Shown here: piece by piece, positions 42,607 to 55,121 of the stretch
How positions within the stretch are numbered: position 1 is the stretch's first letter
Layout: every line of letters begins with the position of its first letter
Assembly: GCA_022702545.1 (NCBI GenBank)
Contig: JAHRBC010000008.1
Span: 558,001-622,000 of the forward strand
Length of the DNA: 64,000 bases
Source of the DNA: Phycomyces nitens
Taxonomy: Eukaryota > Mucoromycota > Mucoromycetes > Mucorales > Phycomycetaceae
Direction of reading: 5' to 3'
Notes under the pieces: model-generated
The model's database searches: none
What the model saw: the letters and a program-made list of their open reading frames with translations, nothing else
What the model was told of the DNA's origin: nothing
Position numbers and translations under genes: made by a program

Positions 42607-43966
42607 GTAGTGAAAGACGGTTGGCAGACGGTTAAAAGGACGGATGAAAGACAGTTGACAGACGGTTGGCAGACGGTTGAAAGTCGGATGCAAGACAGTT
42701 GAAAGACGGATGAAAGATGGATGAAAGACGGATGAAAGACGGTTGAAAGACGGTTGAAAGACGGTTGGCAGACGGTTGACAGACGGATGAAAGACGGATG
42801 AAAGACGGTTGGCAGACGGATGCGAGATGGTTGAAAGACGGGTGCAAGACGGATGAAGGACAGTTGAAAGACGGTTGACAGACAGTTGAAAGACGGATGA
42901 CAGACGGGTACAAGACGGATGAAAGACGGTTGAAAGACGGTTGAAAGACGGATGAAAGACGGTTAAAAGACGGATGCAAGACGGTTGAAAGACGGTTGAA
43001 AGACGGATGAAAGACGGATGCAAGACGGTTGAAAGACGGATGAAAGACGGATGCAAGACGGTTGAAAGACGGATGAAAGACGGATGCAAGACGGTTGAAA
43101 GACGGATGAAAGACGGATGAAAGACGGATGAAAGACGGTTGAAAGACGGGTGCAAGACGGATGAAAGACGGTTGAAAGACGGTTGAAAGACGGGTGCAAG
43201 ACGGTTGGCAGACGGTTGAAAGACGGTTGAAAGACGGATGAAAGACGGATGAAAGACGGTTGAAAGACGGTTGGCAGACGGATGAAAGACGGATGATAGA
43301 CGGTTGAAAGACGGATGAAAGACGGATGAAAGACGGTTGAAAGACGGTTGAAAGACGGGTGCAAGACGGTTGAAAGACGGTTGAAAAACGGTTGAAAGAC
43401 GGGTGCAAGACGGTTGAAAGACGGTTGAAAAACGGTTGAAAGACGGGTGCAAGACGGTTAAAAGACGGATGCAAGACGGTTGAAAGACGGTTGAAAGACG
43501 GTTGAAAGACGGGTGCAAGACGGTTGGCAGACGGTTGAAAGACGGTTGAAAGACGGATGAAAGACGGATGAAAGACGGTTGAAAGACGGTTGGCAGACGG
43601 ATGAAAGACGGATGATAGACGGTTGAAAGACGGATGAAAGACGGATGAAAGACGGTTGAAAGACGGTTGAAAGACGGGTGCAAGACGGTTGAAAGACGGT
43701 TGAAAAACGGTTGAAAGACGGGTGCAAGACGGTTGAAAGACGGTTGAAAAACGGTTGAAAGACGGGTGCAAGACGGTTAAAAGACGGATGCAAGACGGTT
43801 GAAAGACGGTTGAAAGACGGTTGAAAGACGGGTGCAAGACGGTTAAAAGACGTATGCAAGACGGTTGAAAGACGGTTGGCAGACGGATGAAAGATGGTTG
43901 GCAGACGGTTGGCAGACGGTTGGCAGACGGTTGGCAGACGTTTGAAAGACGTTTGAAAGACGGATG
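42607..43966 (-). repeat. 11-bp minisatellite array 3
   Basis: About 124 units, same orientation as array 2. The left third mirrors the right end of array 1, including the irregular AAGGACGGATG unit at 42637 and the GACGGGTACAA unit near 42905. The right part matches the right end of array 2, including the GACGTATGCAA unit and the twin GACGTTTGAAA units before the boundary. It is therefore a composite that links both array types. Confidence 0.97.
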
Positions 43967-45384
43967 ACACTGCGAAAATATGTTCCTTTTACATATGTAA
44001 AATAATATGAAATTCTTAGTGAAATGAAAGATTTTACCCAGAGTTTGAATAGTATTTTACTATTCAGACAGATATTATTTCCACCTATAATTCTTTTATT
44101 AATCCTAAGAATGGAAACACTCTCATAAAGAACTAGAGTATTACCATACACAAACTGACTATAAATTACTTTTTTTAAAAAAACAAAAACAGATGTTCTT
44201 GTATAACTTTGCATTCTTGTTTTCTTTTAAGAATCAAGAAAACAATGGTTTAATGATTATAGAAACGCGCAAATATTTTATTTCACGTATCAATGGTGCC
44301 ATTTTATTGGATTATATTTTAACTGTCACTATAATAACAGCTTCTCTTTGAACAGCTACATAGCTCTCACACATTTTATAAATATTTTTATGGAAAATCA
44401 TTTATGTGTAGTTTATTATTTTTATTTTTAGGAGAATATTATTTAGAATTTTGTTTTAGACCTAGATTTCAAAAATATTACTCATTTATATAGTATACCT
44501 TTTGATATATAGTCATCATATGGGTAGGTACTCCTTGTGAATAGGTATTTACATATCTGTGATAAAAGAAGTAACAGATATTAATTTTTAAAATAATTTT
44601 CATATTTTTCGTTTTGTATTTACCTATAAAGCTATATGCGATTATAGACAAATATTTATTCCAGATTGCAGATAAAATGCGATAACTAAAGTAGTATTTG
44701 GCAAAAAGTAAGAGCTTATACAAAATGTTTGCTTACATATTGAGAGTTGCGGGATAAAAACAAAATATAGAACATGGATTGCAATATGTTCAACTAAAAA
44801 ATAATAAATTAATAAGAGAAAATATAACGATCTTTTTATATTTACCATGTATATTATCAACAATATCATTTTGAAATATCAGAAAGCCGTGAATCTTTTA
44901 AACGAATGATTAGTAAACATATAGTTTATCATGGTATTATATTTACCTTTATCATAAAATAAGAGCATATTATACTATATTAATAATATATCAGTAGTTA
45001 ATATAGTATACTTGATGATATAAACAACATGTTTAAAAAATAATAACTTACCAGGGTATTGAAAAATAAAATGAATAGGAAAGAAAAGGAAAAGGAGAAT
45101 ATATTATTTGAAATTTATTTGAGGTTACCATGAGTCGCACATACTGGGACCCAGTTTTACAAACCAAAATAGATTAATACAGAGGATCTTACAGCACTAA
45201 TTAAAAATGTAAATTATAATAAAAATATTTTCAATAAGCATATTGTAGTCTGTCCCCTTTTTATTATCTAAATATCTTTACCAATAACTATATTTTGCTT
45301 CGTATGTATTTATATGCTGAATAGGCAAAATATAATATTTTAATATATTCATATATTGTTATATTTATAAAATACAGATAGAAA
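43967..45384. other. AT-rich non-coding stretch, copy 2
   Basis: Counterpart of 4752-6169; no gene. One substitution (G at 44310) and a shorter T/A run near 44170. Confidence 0.6.
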
Positions 45385-46608
45385 ATGTCTTCTAGCTCAA
45401 GAAACTCTAATCGCAGATCAAATGCTAATGAACAACCTGGAAGTTCTTCCCAGGGGGCAGATAATCAGCCAAAACGCCGCAGACTTGCCCCAAGATCTGA
45501 GATAGTCAGAAATGACGATGAGGGGTATAAAGAACTCTCTGGACAGATGGCATCGATGAGTCGCCAGCTTAGAAAGATGTATGACATGCAGGCCAGCTCA
45601 GCAAACGCAGTGAGCATGTTGATGAATGCTCATGCCAATGGTGTTTTTAATGGAGCACCTGCTGGCCCAGTTTTGCCAGCAACTATCTCTCCGTCTGTTC
45701 CTGCTCAGCCTTCTCTCAGTGAGAGTCAGATGAGTGTGATCATTTTGGTATAAATAATATTGACAGAGTATAATAATATATATTCTAATAAAAATATATA
45801 GGACTTGATCCATGAGAAAATGTGGAAAAGGGACTTTACGTCCATCGATCCCATAGAGATTGCTGAGAATGAAGCCAGGAGAAAATGGAATACTGATAAA
45901 AGGATTGATCATCAGGACAATGTCGAGATTGTCAACTATTTGAGAGAGTATATTCTCTCACAGCCTCGTGCTGCTGGATTTTGGCCAAGCATGGTAGTTG
46001 GTAAAATCAAAAACAACTACAAGACCTTCTATCGAAGTGTTCAACATGTCAGAGGAGGCAGGCATTATCAAGAAGCATAATGCACGCATAAATAGCCGAA
46101 TGAGAGAGGTAATTATAAGAAAAATATTAATGTACATGGTTATCTTATATTCTAAAAATATTAACAGATTCTTAATTGCCGCATTGTTACCTATGAGACC
46201 AACTGGGAGATCATAGATGCTGAGATGGGTCCAAAAGAAGGAAATGCCTCATGATGACATATCTCAATGTTCTTCAAAAAGAGGTCATGTCAGATGGTGA
46301 ATCAGGTGTTGAGGATTTTGGTGAAGGTGTCAGCATGAAGGTTATAAAGATTGCTCGTCCCAGCTGGAGAAGTGATGAGGTAATTATTTTCAATTTGTAT
46401 TTGTTGCAGCACAAGTTAAAACTAATGACAAAAACAGTTAAACAGACTCTTAGCAATAATTGATCACATTTCTAAAGACCGTGACTTGAGAAAGGGGCAG
46501 TCAAAGTCAAAACCAAAGACCCCTAGAATCCAAAGAGGAGTTAAAGTTGTTCCTGTCCCCACTTCTCTGTCTACCATCTTGCCTTCCTGGGCAATTAGAG
46601 ATGAATAA
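45385..46608 (+). pseudogene. Unknown gene next to tnp2, copy 2
   Basis: Same exon layout as 6170-7391. Two extra bases are present: an A at about 46043 (TTCAACATG versus TTCACATG) that breaks exon 2 (reads RSVQHVRGGRHYQEA then stop), and a C at about 46248. Neither rescues the frame problem in exon 3, so this copy is more damaged than the first, or both are mis-called. Confidence 0.5.
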
Positions 46609-46726
46609 ATATATTTTTCTTTTTCTCTCTATAATTTATATCAACTGCAAATCGTGAACATAGCTGAAGAGTTTTGACCAATAGATAAATATATTAAAAG
46701 CTAAGTATAAATTTTGCGTGGCATGG

Positions 46727-49412
46727 AACTACAAGTTTTTTACTAATCTTGCTTAATGGCCGGTAATCAACAATTGCAACTGGCATGGGAATTTGGTGCA
46801 TAGGTAGGATACTTTGAAAATCAACTCTTGAAAACTCGCTTTTGTGGATCTCAATGCCTTCCATTTCTCTAGTCCTATCAGATGTTGTTTTATACCATTT
46901 AACAAAGGCAAAGGTATGCTGAGGGTTGTGGTATTCAGTTGATAAGGATGCTGGACTAAATGTGTGCAAAAAAATATATTTGATTTCTCCAATATACCCA
47001 TAGATTACATTTGTTTTGTCCTCCACAAACAATGCCTGAATGTACGATCCACATTTGTTACCATGATTGCCTTTGAATACTTGGGCAAGAATGTTGATAG
47101 ACTTCAGCATCACAATCCAATCGTTAACAAAAGCAGAACTGTCCATGTTGGTTTTGCAACTTGAGATTGACCTGTCATTATAGACCACATGGTAATGTTC
47201 AACAAGACGATCATAATCTGGATTCGGCATCGGTGACAAAGGCTTTGTTCCAAGAGGAAATGCAGATGGTGGAAGAGATTCGTTGCCTTTGATGGAAGAT
47301 GTTGTATTGTATGCGGCATTAATGAAATCTGACAGTGAGAATGCATGAAGTTGACTGGGCGGGATTACTGAATGAGTCTCAGTTTTTAAAAAATTCTTGA
47401 AAACATCCAGATAACCGTGTGCATTGGCAGACTCAAGTATATTACGCGCAAAATCTTCCTTGTGGATTTCTTCATGTATGTCCATTCGAATCCGGTTTTC
47501 CTGTTTGTCTGGATGTTTTTGAGGATACCATTATATCTCTCAAAGCCAAAAAGCCAGTAACCATAAACAGGGCCGAAGTCTTGAACTGTTTTGTGCAAAT
47601 GAAGATGAAGGTGCATATTTGGTGAAAGAAGATCAAGATCATAAAGATTCTCACACCCTTGGCAAAATTATTGTAGATATTCATGAGCATTGTCGATTTC
47701 GTCTTCAGTGATATTGGGCTTGATGAGTAAACGGCATGCATTGACAAAGAATATCTAATTTTCAAACATTTTTGGTAGGAGTATATCTTTTAGAACAACA
47801 GGAGAATACACAAGGCACCACGACTTCCACTCATCAGCCTTCATTAAAGGAAACCCTTTCGCAATCTTTGTCTTCAATGGTGTGTAATCGGGTGGCAGTA
47901 CTATATTGTTAACCATGTTTTGCATGGAGACGAGTTTTGGAGTCAATTATTCCATCTGCAACCCATTTTTCCATCATTCGTTTAGCAGTTCCCAAGAAAA
48001 GGTTGTGCATTGGATCTATAATGGTGCAGCGGACAGCATCAAAGTACTCAAGACGATGCAGTTTGGACCAGCGAACACCATTTTCAACTTCAAGACGATG
48101 TCTCTCAGTCTTAGTGGTTGCATTTCTCCAGACCTCAGCATCCTTACGATTATCATTCTTAGAGCGAAGGAGCCACTTTGAGAAGTCAAATCCAAAATAA
48201 TCGACAGAACTCGTTCCAGCTAACCGGGAGAATTGGCATTTGCACTTATGGCATGCATTTGTACTCGTATGGGATGTGAATCCACATACTTTCCTTGCAA
48301 TGGGGATATCACAGGCGACCATGAAAAGAGCAGCACGGATTGTTGTACCACTTGGACATTGGTGGGTTTGGATTTTGATGCCCTTGTAAAGACTTTGCAA
48401 CTCATCAACAAGCGATTTCAGATAGCTGTTTATCTCTAATATCTTTGCTTCCTTTGGCCCTGGCATTAATCCAACAAGAATTGTATTTTCCTTTTTGAAC
48501 CTAATCTCCCGAGGAAGATTGTTGACGGCAAGATAAATCGCTCCACAAGAGTAAGTAACACCATCAAATGGCTGGAACCAGTTGATATTCAAGGTCAACA
48601 TGAGAGATCGGTCAGTGTCAACAAAGGGGAAGTCATTGATGTCCAGAAATTCATTCCACATGGTACCATCATAAACGTCAAACAATACTCCATCTACTTT
48701 TGGCCCACGATTCCATGAATTGATTGCATTTTCAAATCCTGGACGGTGAAAAAACTTTTTCAGTGAGTCTATGACAGAGTGGTACACGTATGTTCTCTTT
48801 GGGATTCGTGACTCAGATCCAGACTTGAACAACGGATTGGAACACAAAGAACTGCCACCAAACTTGATCAATGTACAAGACAAAGGAACAGATTCACCGA
48901 TATCGTAGATTGTATGGCATTCACTACAAGCAACATACTTTTTGATCCCACTTGTCAAATTGCCATAGCCTGCCAATTGCTTGAGACCAGGAACACTCAA
49001 AGGAAGACGAAATGGATCCTGGAATATTTCAAGAATCTTGTTGACAATGGCAATCAAGATAACTGCTCCTTCATCAACGACGTACAAGGATACAAACAGG
49101 GCAATGGTGGTGACAATGAAACAGTGGATGAAATTTAACTCTGGTTGTGGGTCCAAAGAAAAATCTTTTGTGTAAAAAATGAAAATTAGCTCATATAATT
49201 CTATTTATCAGGAGTCAATATTAATTCACGATATCCATACCTTTACCAAAAATTGCCACCTCATCATCACTCTCTTCACTTTCTTCCTCGTCTTCTTCAT
49301 TCTCAGAGATGCTCTCATGAGCACTGTTATCTCCATCGGTACCAAACATGGTATCAGCTTCGGAAAAAGGTAGGTTCCTTGTCTGTGCTGGTGCTGCCTC
49401 ATCTTTATCCAA
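46727..49412 (-). pseudogene. tnp2-type transposase relic A, copy 2
   Basis: As the copy at 7512-10199, with the same TAG, TAA and frameshift near 47485-47770. In addition a T run at 47934-47937 is two bases shorter than in copy 1, which breaks the main exon after GIIDSK. The shared lesions show inactivation before the duplication. Domain motifs (DPMHNLFLGTAKRMM, HTSTNACHKCKC, WFQPFDGVTYSCG) are unchanged. Confidence 0.85.
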
Positions 49413-49645
49413 ATATAAAAAGAAAAATCATTAAAGAAAAATAAAAAATAAATTTATTTCTATTACCAAACACTGCAAAAGATAGTCTATTAGTTTTCGT
49501 ACCTAAACGAATCCCAGTTGACTCCACTTCGGCTTCCAATGTGATACATGCTCTCTGAGCCACGCTTTATTTTCCTTTCTTAATAATAATAAAATGTTTC
49601 CCTTTCTTCCCCATATCTTTCTAAGCCGCGCATCGTGGACAAACT

Positions 49646-50452
49646 ATGACTGATCCGATTATCAATAATGAACCAAGAATATTTACAGAAGCTGAAGTCA
49701 TCGAATTACTTCGACGAGTTAGAACAACCGAACAAGCCGAAACCCAACAAGCAAGAGAGGAGCGAGAGTTACCATTGGGAATCACTTCCTCTTTGGACAA
49801 ACATACGAAACAACAACATCAAGATAATTTCAAACGTTACAAGCGCGACGTTACCAAATACCACCACGACGAGTGGACTATCGCTGAAGAGATTAATAAA
49901 TCCTTCATCCCAAAGCTCAAACATTACACTGTTGACACGACTCAAGTCGTTAACGCTCACTACAAAGGAGCAGAAATCAGTAGATTACACGGAAGATCAG
50001 CCACTGAGATCTTCGAACAACTCTCAGTTATTAAAGCTGGAGAAAATTCAACAGCAGAAGCATATCAACTTTTGGACGAGGCCATCGAAAGTACCAAAAG
50101 ACTTGCGACTCATGCCTGGTTCCAAGGGAAACAGCATGATGAAGACGCTAAAGACTACGCCATTAGAGTACTTAAATTACCCTCCAGTCTTAAACACTTG
50201 GAAACTAAAGACTTGGGCAACAAACGAGAAGCTTTTGATGACGAATTTATCGCCATGTACAACGAAGCCAACTATCAACAACGAGTACTTCGAGCAGCTA
50301 CCACCAATCCTTCCAATGGACGAGGTCGAGGAGGATATTCAAATTCCTCAAGTTGGAACAGCAACAGAGGAGGAGGACGTGGTTATTTTGGCCGAGGAGG
50401 ACCAAAAAAACTACTTTGGAGGAAGGGGACGTGGGAACCCAACCTTCTATAA
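49646..50452 (+). CDS. DIRS Gag-like protein, copy 2
   Basis: Identical in length and by eye in sequence to the copy at 10433-11239, including the A7 at 50404-50410 and the TAA at 50450-50452 followed by CTACAACAA. Since the two copies agree, the A7 is probably real rather than a random sequencing error. Confidence 0.75.
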   Translation: MTDPIINNEPRIFTEAEVIELLRRVRTTEQAETQQAREERELPLGITSSLDKHTKQQHQDNFKRYKRDVTKYHHDEWTIAEEINKSFIPKLKHYTVDTTQVVNAHYKGAEISRLHGRSATEIFEQLSVIKAGENSTAEAYQLLDEAIESTKRLATHAWFQGKQHDEDAKDYAIRVLKLPSSLKHLETKDLGNKREAFDDEFIAMYNEANYQQRVLRAATTNPSNGRGRGGYSNSSSWNSNRGGGRGYFGRGGPKKLLWRKGTWEPNLL

Positions 50453-52123
50453 CTACAACAATTCTCACAGTACAACATCAGCAGACCACACAACCACGAA
50501 ACCTCCAAGTCAACCGTAAAACAAAAGTGTGTACAAGTACCACAAATCAAGGAATCATCAGCATCACAACAATTACAACAACAATTAACGACATCGAACT
50601 ACACCATTCCATCAGACGGCATACTCCCGAGCGGTCGACTGCAACAATTTCTGAATTATTGGAAGACCATAACAAATCACCCATGGCCCTTATTGGTGAT
50701 TCAGCATGGTTACAAGATCCAATTTACAAAGAACTCGACCCCGTGGAAGAACCAGAAAAAACAGACAACAGTAGAGGAGCAATTTCATATAAACGAAGCA
50801 GTTCAGAAATTTCTAAATGGAGGCATTATTGAAAAATCACCCACACAGGATCGACGATTCCTCTCGAAATTCTTTACATTACAAGAGAAGACAAAGAGAA
50901 GGCCGATTCTAGATTGTCAAAAACTGAACTCGTTCATACAAGTAGAACATTTCAAGATGGAAGGAGTCCCAGCTCTACGCGAATTACTCGAAAAAAACGA
51001 TTATATTTGCAAAATCGACTTAAAAGATGCATACGTAGTAGTTCCTATTCACGACGATTCCAAAGATTTCTTAAGCTTCGAAAACGAAGGTGTCGTTTAC
51101 CGCTACAAATCACTCGCGTTTGGTCTAAGTGTAGCTCCAAGAATATTTTCCAAAATAATGCGATATGCTATCGAACCGCTCAGAAAGGAAGGCATTCGAA
51201 TAATATATTATCTAGACGACATATGCATTTTGGCAACGACAAAACAAGAAATGAATCAATTGACGATGAAGGTGCAACATCATTTAGAGAAACTGGGCTT
51301 CATTATAAACTACAAGAAAAGTATCCTCACCCCATCAAAGACTCAAGGGTTTCTAGGGTTCTCGTTCAACAGCAAGACTGTGATTATATCAGTTCCAACA
51401 TTGAAGATTACCAACTTAGTGAAGAGAATCAGACAGGTAATGACAAACCCAATGAAAACATGCCGATGGATAGCGGGTCTACTGGGGAAGATGACATCGA
51501 TGATACCGGCGATAGGCGAAGCTCTATTACACATCAGGTACCTCCAACGGGACTTATCGAGGACATTACACATGACACATCAGAACTGGGAAGCAACTTG
51601 CAATGTATCGAACACCAGTCTTCATGAATTGCGTTGGTGGGAGACTTATATAACTCAGAAGAACGGATTGCCAATTCAGAAGATTCCAGCGGCCAACCCA
51701 AATACAATAATACACGTAGATGCATCGAACAGTGGATGGGGAGTCAGCTCAAACCTGATAACAGCATCAGGGTTTTGGAATCAAGAAGAGGAACAGCAGT
51801 CAATAAACGTGCGAGAGTTGAAGACAATCTTGTTTGCGCTACAGTACCACGCCCAAAAATGCGAAAACTCAATCATAAAAATTTACTCAGACAACAAGAC
51901 AGCGTTGAAATACACAACAAAATCTGGAGGGACAACATCAATGATTTTACAGGATCTAGCAATTCAAATTCAGGACCTATGCAACAACTACAACATGCAA
52001 GTCATTTATCAACACATCCCGGGGATCTTGAACACCCAAGCCGACCAGTTGAGCAGACGCAAGAAACCATTGTACGAATCAACAATTCCGAGGAATATGT
52101 TCAATTATATACAACAAAAGTAG
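50453..52123 (+). CDS. DIRS reverse transcriptase/RNase H (Pol), copy 2
   Basis: 556 codons open without interruption from the base after the Gag stop to 52123, in Gag phase and without an in-frame ATG before the RT core. Motifs: INEAVQKFLNGGIIEKS, RRPILDCQKLN, KIDLKDAYVVVPI, LAFGLSVAPRIFSK, YYLDDICIL, then RNase H residues in HVDASNSGWGV, NVRELKTIL and YSDNKTAL, and the end HIPGILNTQADQLSRR. It differs from copy 1 by the restored A run and by Gln to Arg in GIRIIYYLDD. It would synthesise element cDNA in cytoplasmic or nuclear particles (family knowledge). Expression probably needs recoding at the Gag stop. Confidence 0.85.
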   Translation, partial: LQQFSQYNISRPHNHETSKSTVKQKCVQVPQIKESSASQQLQQQLTTSNYTIPSDGILPSGRLQQFLNYWKTITNHPWPLLVIQHGYKIQFTKNSTPWKNQKKQTTVEEQFHINEAVQKFLNGGIIEKSPTQDRRFLSKFFTLQEKTKRRPILDCQKLNSFIQVEHFKMEGVPALRELLEKNDYICKIDLKDAYVVVPIHDDSKDFLSFENEGVVYRYKSLAFGLSVAPRIFSKIMRYAIEPLRKEGIRIIYYLDDICILATTKQEMNQLTMKVQHHLEKLGFIINYKKSILTPSKTQGFLGFSFNSKTVIISVPTLKITNLVKRIRQVMTNPMKTCRWIAGLLGKMTSMIPAIGEALLHIRYLQRDLSRTLHMTHQNWEATCNVSNTSLHELRWWETYITQKNGLPIQKIPAANPNTIIHVDASNSGWGVSSNLITASGFWNQEEEQQSINVRELKTILFALQYHAQKCENSIIKIYSDNKTALKYTTKSGGTTSMILQDLAIQIQDLCNNYNMQVIYQHIPGILNTQADQLSRRKKPLYESTIPRNMFNYIQQK

Positions 52124-52236
52124 GGACCATTGAAGATCGACGCATTTGCAGCTCGCCACAACCATCAATCCTGGTTCCCAATGATCATGAGAATGAAGCA
52201 TGTACAACCACCGATACTGTGGAAGTTGAATCAAAG

Positions 52237-53361
52237 ATGGACAATAGCCGCTTGGCGGTTATCAACAACTACAGGTTACAGAATGGTGTGACAGAGGAAA
52301 TGCTCAGTTCTTTGAACGCGAAAACTAGACAATCAACTCACAAAATATACGACAATGGATGGAGACAATGGATTTCATGGTGTCAACAACAACAGCCTTT
52401 GTACGAACCGTTGAAATATGATGAACAAACCGTGGTAAAAATTTTATTAGCCTACAAGGATTATAGTAATACACACTTGAATACTTTCAAATCGTCAATC
52501 GCCGAACAGCCATTAGTCAAAGAATTTTTCGCAGCTAGACGAAATTTGGAAGTTCGGATCCCTACAGAACAACAATCAACAACATGGGATGTACATATGC
52601 TAGTAGACTACATTAAAGAACATCTAACACCAACAGCCGATCTCAGTCTTGATCAACTGCGATTGAAAACAATTTTATTACTGTGCATAACAACCATGTG
52701 GCGTCCAAGATCCGATATCGGTCGACTACAGCATCGTGATATTACTTTCAAGCAAGAGGGAATGACCTCAAGTATTCGTATTCATGCAAGAACGCCAAAG
52801 GAAAGCCAAGTAAAATCGATTACATTGGGAAGCATTGAGGATGAAGAATTATGCCCGGTCAAGACGACTGATAGATTCATTACAAGGACAGCTAGTATGA
52901 GACAAAACTTACCTGAAGATCATATCCTATTCCTAGCGTACATCGATTCCAATACCAAAACACCCACTTCAGTAAGACCAACTACTGTGGCAAACTGGAT
53001 ACAATCGGCCATGGATTTGGCGGGAATTGACACTAAAGAATATCAAGCACATTCGGTACGGGCAGCAGCAAGTACAAAGACAGTGGAAATAGGTCACTCT
53101 ATACAAGACATGAAGAAGCATGGAAACTGGAGTTTAAACTCAAACACTTTCGAAAACTTTTACTACAAACCGTCCTCACAAACTGCAACTAGCACCAAGA
53201 TCAGCAATTCAATTTTTTCTTCTCCGGAGAAACGTATCACATTGGAAGCCGAAGTGGAGTCAACTGGGATTCGTTTAGGTACGAAAACTAATACCAATGT
53301 TGACGAAACGAAGGCTGAAAATGTGATACATACCCGACCCTGGTACCGCTTTTTCGGTTAA
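52237..53361 (+). CDS. DIRS tyrosine recombinase, copy 2
   Basis: Same catalytic set as copy 1 (MWRPRSDIGRL, AHSVRAAAS, GNWSL, NFYYKP). The C-terminus runs 36 codons further, through the internal complementary region, to WYRFFG at 53361. The frame is open upstream to 51634, overlapping Pol in another phase. About 375 residues from the proposed ATG, a normal size for a DIRS recombinase. Confidence 0.87.
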   Translation: MDNSRLAVINNYRLQNGVTEEMLSSLNAKTRQSTHKIYDNGWRQWISWCQQQQPLYEPLKYDEQTVVKILLAYKDYSNTHLNTFKSSIAEQPLVKEFFAARRNLEVRIPTEQQSTTWDVHMLVDYIKEHLTPTADLSLDQLRLKTILLLCITTMWRPRSDIGRLQHRDITFKQEGMTSSIRIHARTPKESQVKSITLGSIEDEELCPVKTTDRFITRTASMRQNLPEDHILFLAYIDSNTKTPTSVRPTTVANWIQSAMDLAGIDTKEYQAHSVRAAASTKTVEIGHSIQDMKKHGNWSLNSNTFENFYYKPSSQTATSTKISNSIFSSPEKRITLEAEVESTGIRLGTKTNTNVDETKAENVIHTRPWYRFFG

Positions 53362-53771
53362 CCAACAGATTTATTAGTATTACATTATCATTTATAGTTA
53401 TCATTTCCCTCCCTCAAAAAAAATTGAATAGTATATAGCTTAGCTTAGAAGATATAGGGAAGAAAGGGAAACATTTTATTATTATTAAGAAAGGAAAATA
53501 AAGCGTGGCTCAGAGAGCATGTATCACATTTTCAGCCTTCGTTTCGTCCACATTGGTAATTAGAATTCTACCTCTTTTAGTATCTAAAAGAATATCATTT
53601 ATCAAATCACGCAGCTTATTTTAGTCTCTAAAATTTGCTTTAAATCATATTAAAAGAAGATCTTTCAGGGGTATTATAAGCACATTTTAGTGACTAAAAT
53701 CGACTATATCTTTTGCAGTGACACATAATTAATATTCTTTGTGATACGTGAAACTGAGCAATTTTTGCAGT

Positions 53772-55121
53772 GAGAAGGACACTGCGCCGTTGGCATCACC
53801 ACACCCACATACAAGGATTTGAGCTCGGCGACAAGGGGACGGAGGTAGTGGTTGATTTCACTGGCTTTGGCTTCTTTTGGCCCAGGCATCAGACCAACGA
53901 GAAGAACGTTCTCTTTCTTATAACGTTTGGCCCTCGGCAGATTATTGACAGAGAGATAGATGACTCCGCAAGAGTATGTGACCCCATCGAAAGGCTGAAA
54001 CCAATCGATGTTCATGGTAAGCATGAGAGATCGCTCATGATCCACAAATTGCCTGTCATTGGCATCTTTCAACTCACTCCACTTGGCGCCATCATAGATG
54101 TCAAACATCATTCCAAGAACTTGGTGTCTTGCTCTCCAATGGTTGATGGCTTCCTCAAATCCAAGGCAACGGAAGAAGATTGACAGTGCACTGATTACTG
54201 AGCTGTACATATATATCTTGTTGGGCAAGGACGTGTTTTCTGGAGGAGCCTGGAAGAGCTGGCTTCCACAAGTATTTCCAGAGAGCCTCTCGAGATCGCA
54301 GCATCGGGGAACACCTTCAGACTCCAAGTATGTCTTGTGACAATCGCCGCATGCCACAAAACGCTGGATACTCTTGGATAAAGCTGTCATGCCAGTCATT
54401 GAGTTGAGGCCGCTCAAGCTAGATGGAAGGCGGAATGATTGGCCAAAGTGAGACAGGACCTCGTTCAGAAACTTGATCAAGATCGAACCACCCGAATTGA
54501 CGACATACTTTGAGATGAAGAAAGCAGCAAAGGTGGCAACAAAGGTATGAAGCGGGTCTGCAGGCATAGAAGTTTCAAATTGCTCTGTTTGGTTTTTGTA
54601 TTAATATATGGTATATGCTTATTTATTTTGTACTAACCTTCAAGTTCTTCAACCTCATCTTCAGAATCGTCCGAACCATTCAACTCATTGTCATCGGCAT
54701 CTTCACTTTCAACTAAAAATAATAATATAGCAAGAGCAAAAGGCAAGTATTTGTATTCTGTTATGTAAAGAATATCCTTGCAAGTGATTACAATTTATTA
54801 TATTGTGTAAATAAAATTATATACTTACATTCAACATTCTCTTCGGCATCATTGACTTCAATGTCAATCTCCATGTCATTGTCATTCACCATCAGAGAAG
54901 CTTTAGAATACAATTATATATTTTAAAGAAAACGGTTAATTATGACAAAAAATAATAATTTACGGCATACACTTACAAGAACTTCTAGCTTGAAAGCTTC
55001 TTACAATATCATTGGTGATATGTCTTCGGTATGTTTGAGTTGATACCATGACAAAGCCTCTGTTATTAGAAGAGCAGATAGCACACTTGCATTCGACTTG
55101 ATTGTCTGAGTATCTGGACAT
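53772..55121 (-). pseudogene. tnp2-type transposase relic B, copy 2
   Basis: As 14557-15905. The second exon has the extra base missing in copy 1 (reads EIDIEVNDAEENVE), so all four exons join in phase from MSRYSDNQVE to GLMPGPKEAK. Truncated at the same place after QCPS (53772). The N-terminal half is thus intact but the catalytic C-terminal half is lost. Confidence 0.8.

Larger units (their letters stand above)
49489..53557 (+). mobile_element. DIRS-type retrotransposon, copy 2 (most intact)
   Basis: ITRs at 49538-49620 and 53449-53530 and an internal complementary region at 53234-53329. Pol and recombinase frames are undamaged here, unlike copy 1. Only the Gag/Pol junction (A7 and TAA) leaves a question about expression. 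It is a candidate active element. Confidence 0.9.
49471..53720. mobile_element. CACTG-ended MITE split by DIRS, copy 2
   Basis: Same termini as 10258-14505; the three phased palindromes are at about 53574-53700. Nesting is identical, so both insertions predate the duplication. Confidence 0.6.

Noticed and set aside
1..43966. CRISPR array
   Set aside because: Units are contiguous 11-mers without spacers, in a eukaryotic context with introns and retrotransposons.
4752..43966. Giant cargo-carrying transposon (Starship-like)
   Set aside because: No DUF3435-type captain at an edge, no terminal repeats for the unit; the only tyrosine recombinase belongs to the DIRS element.
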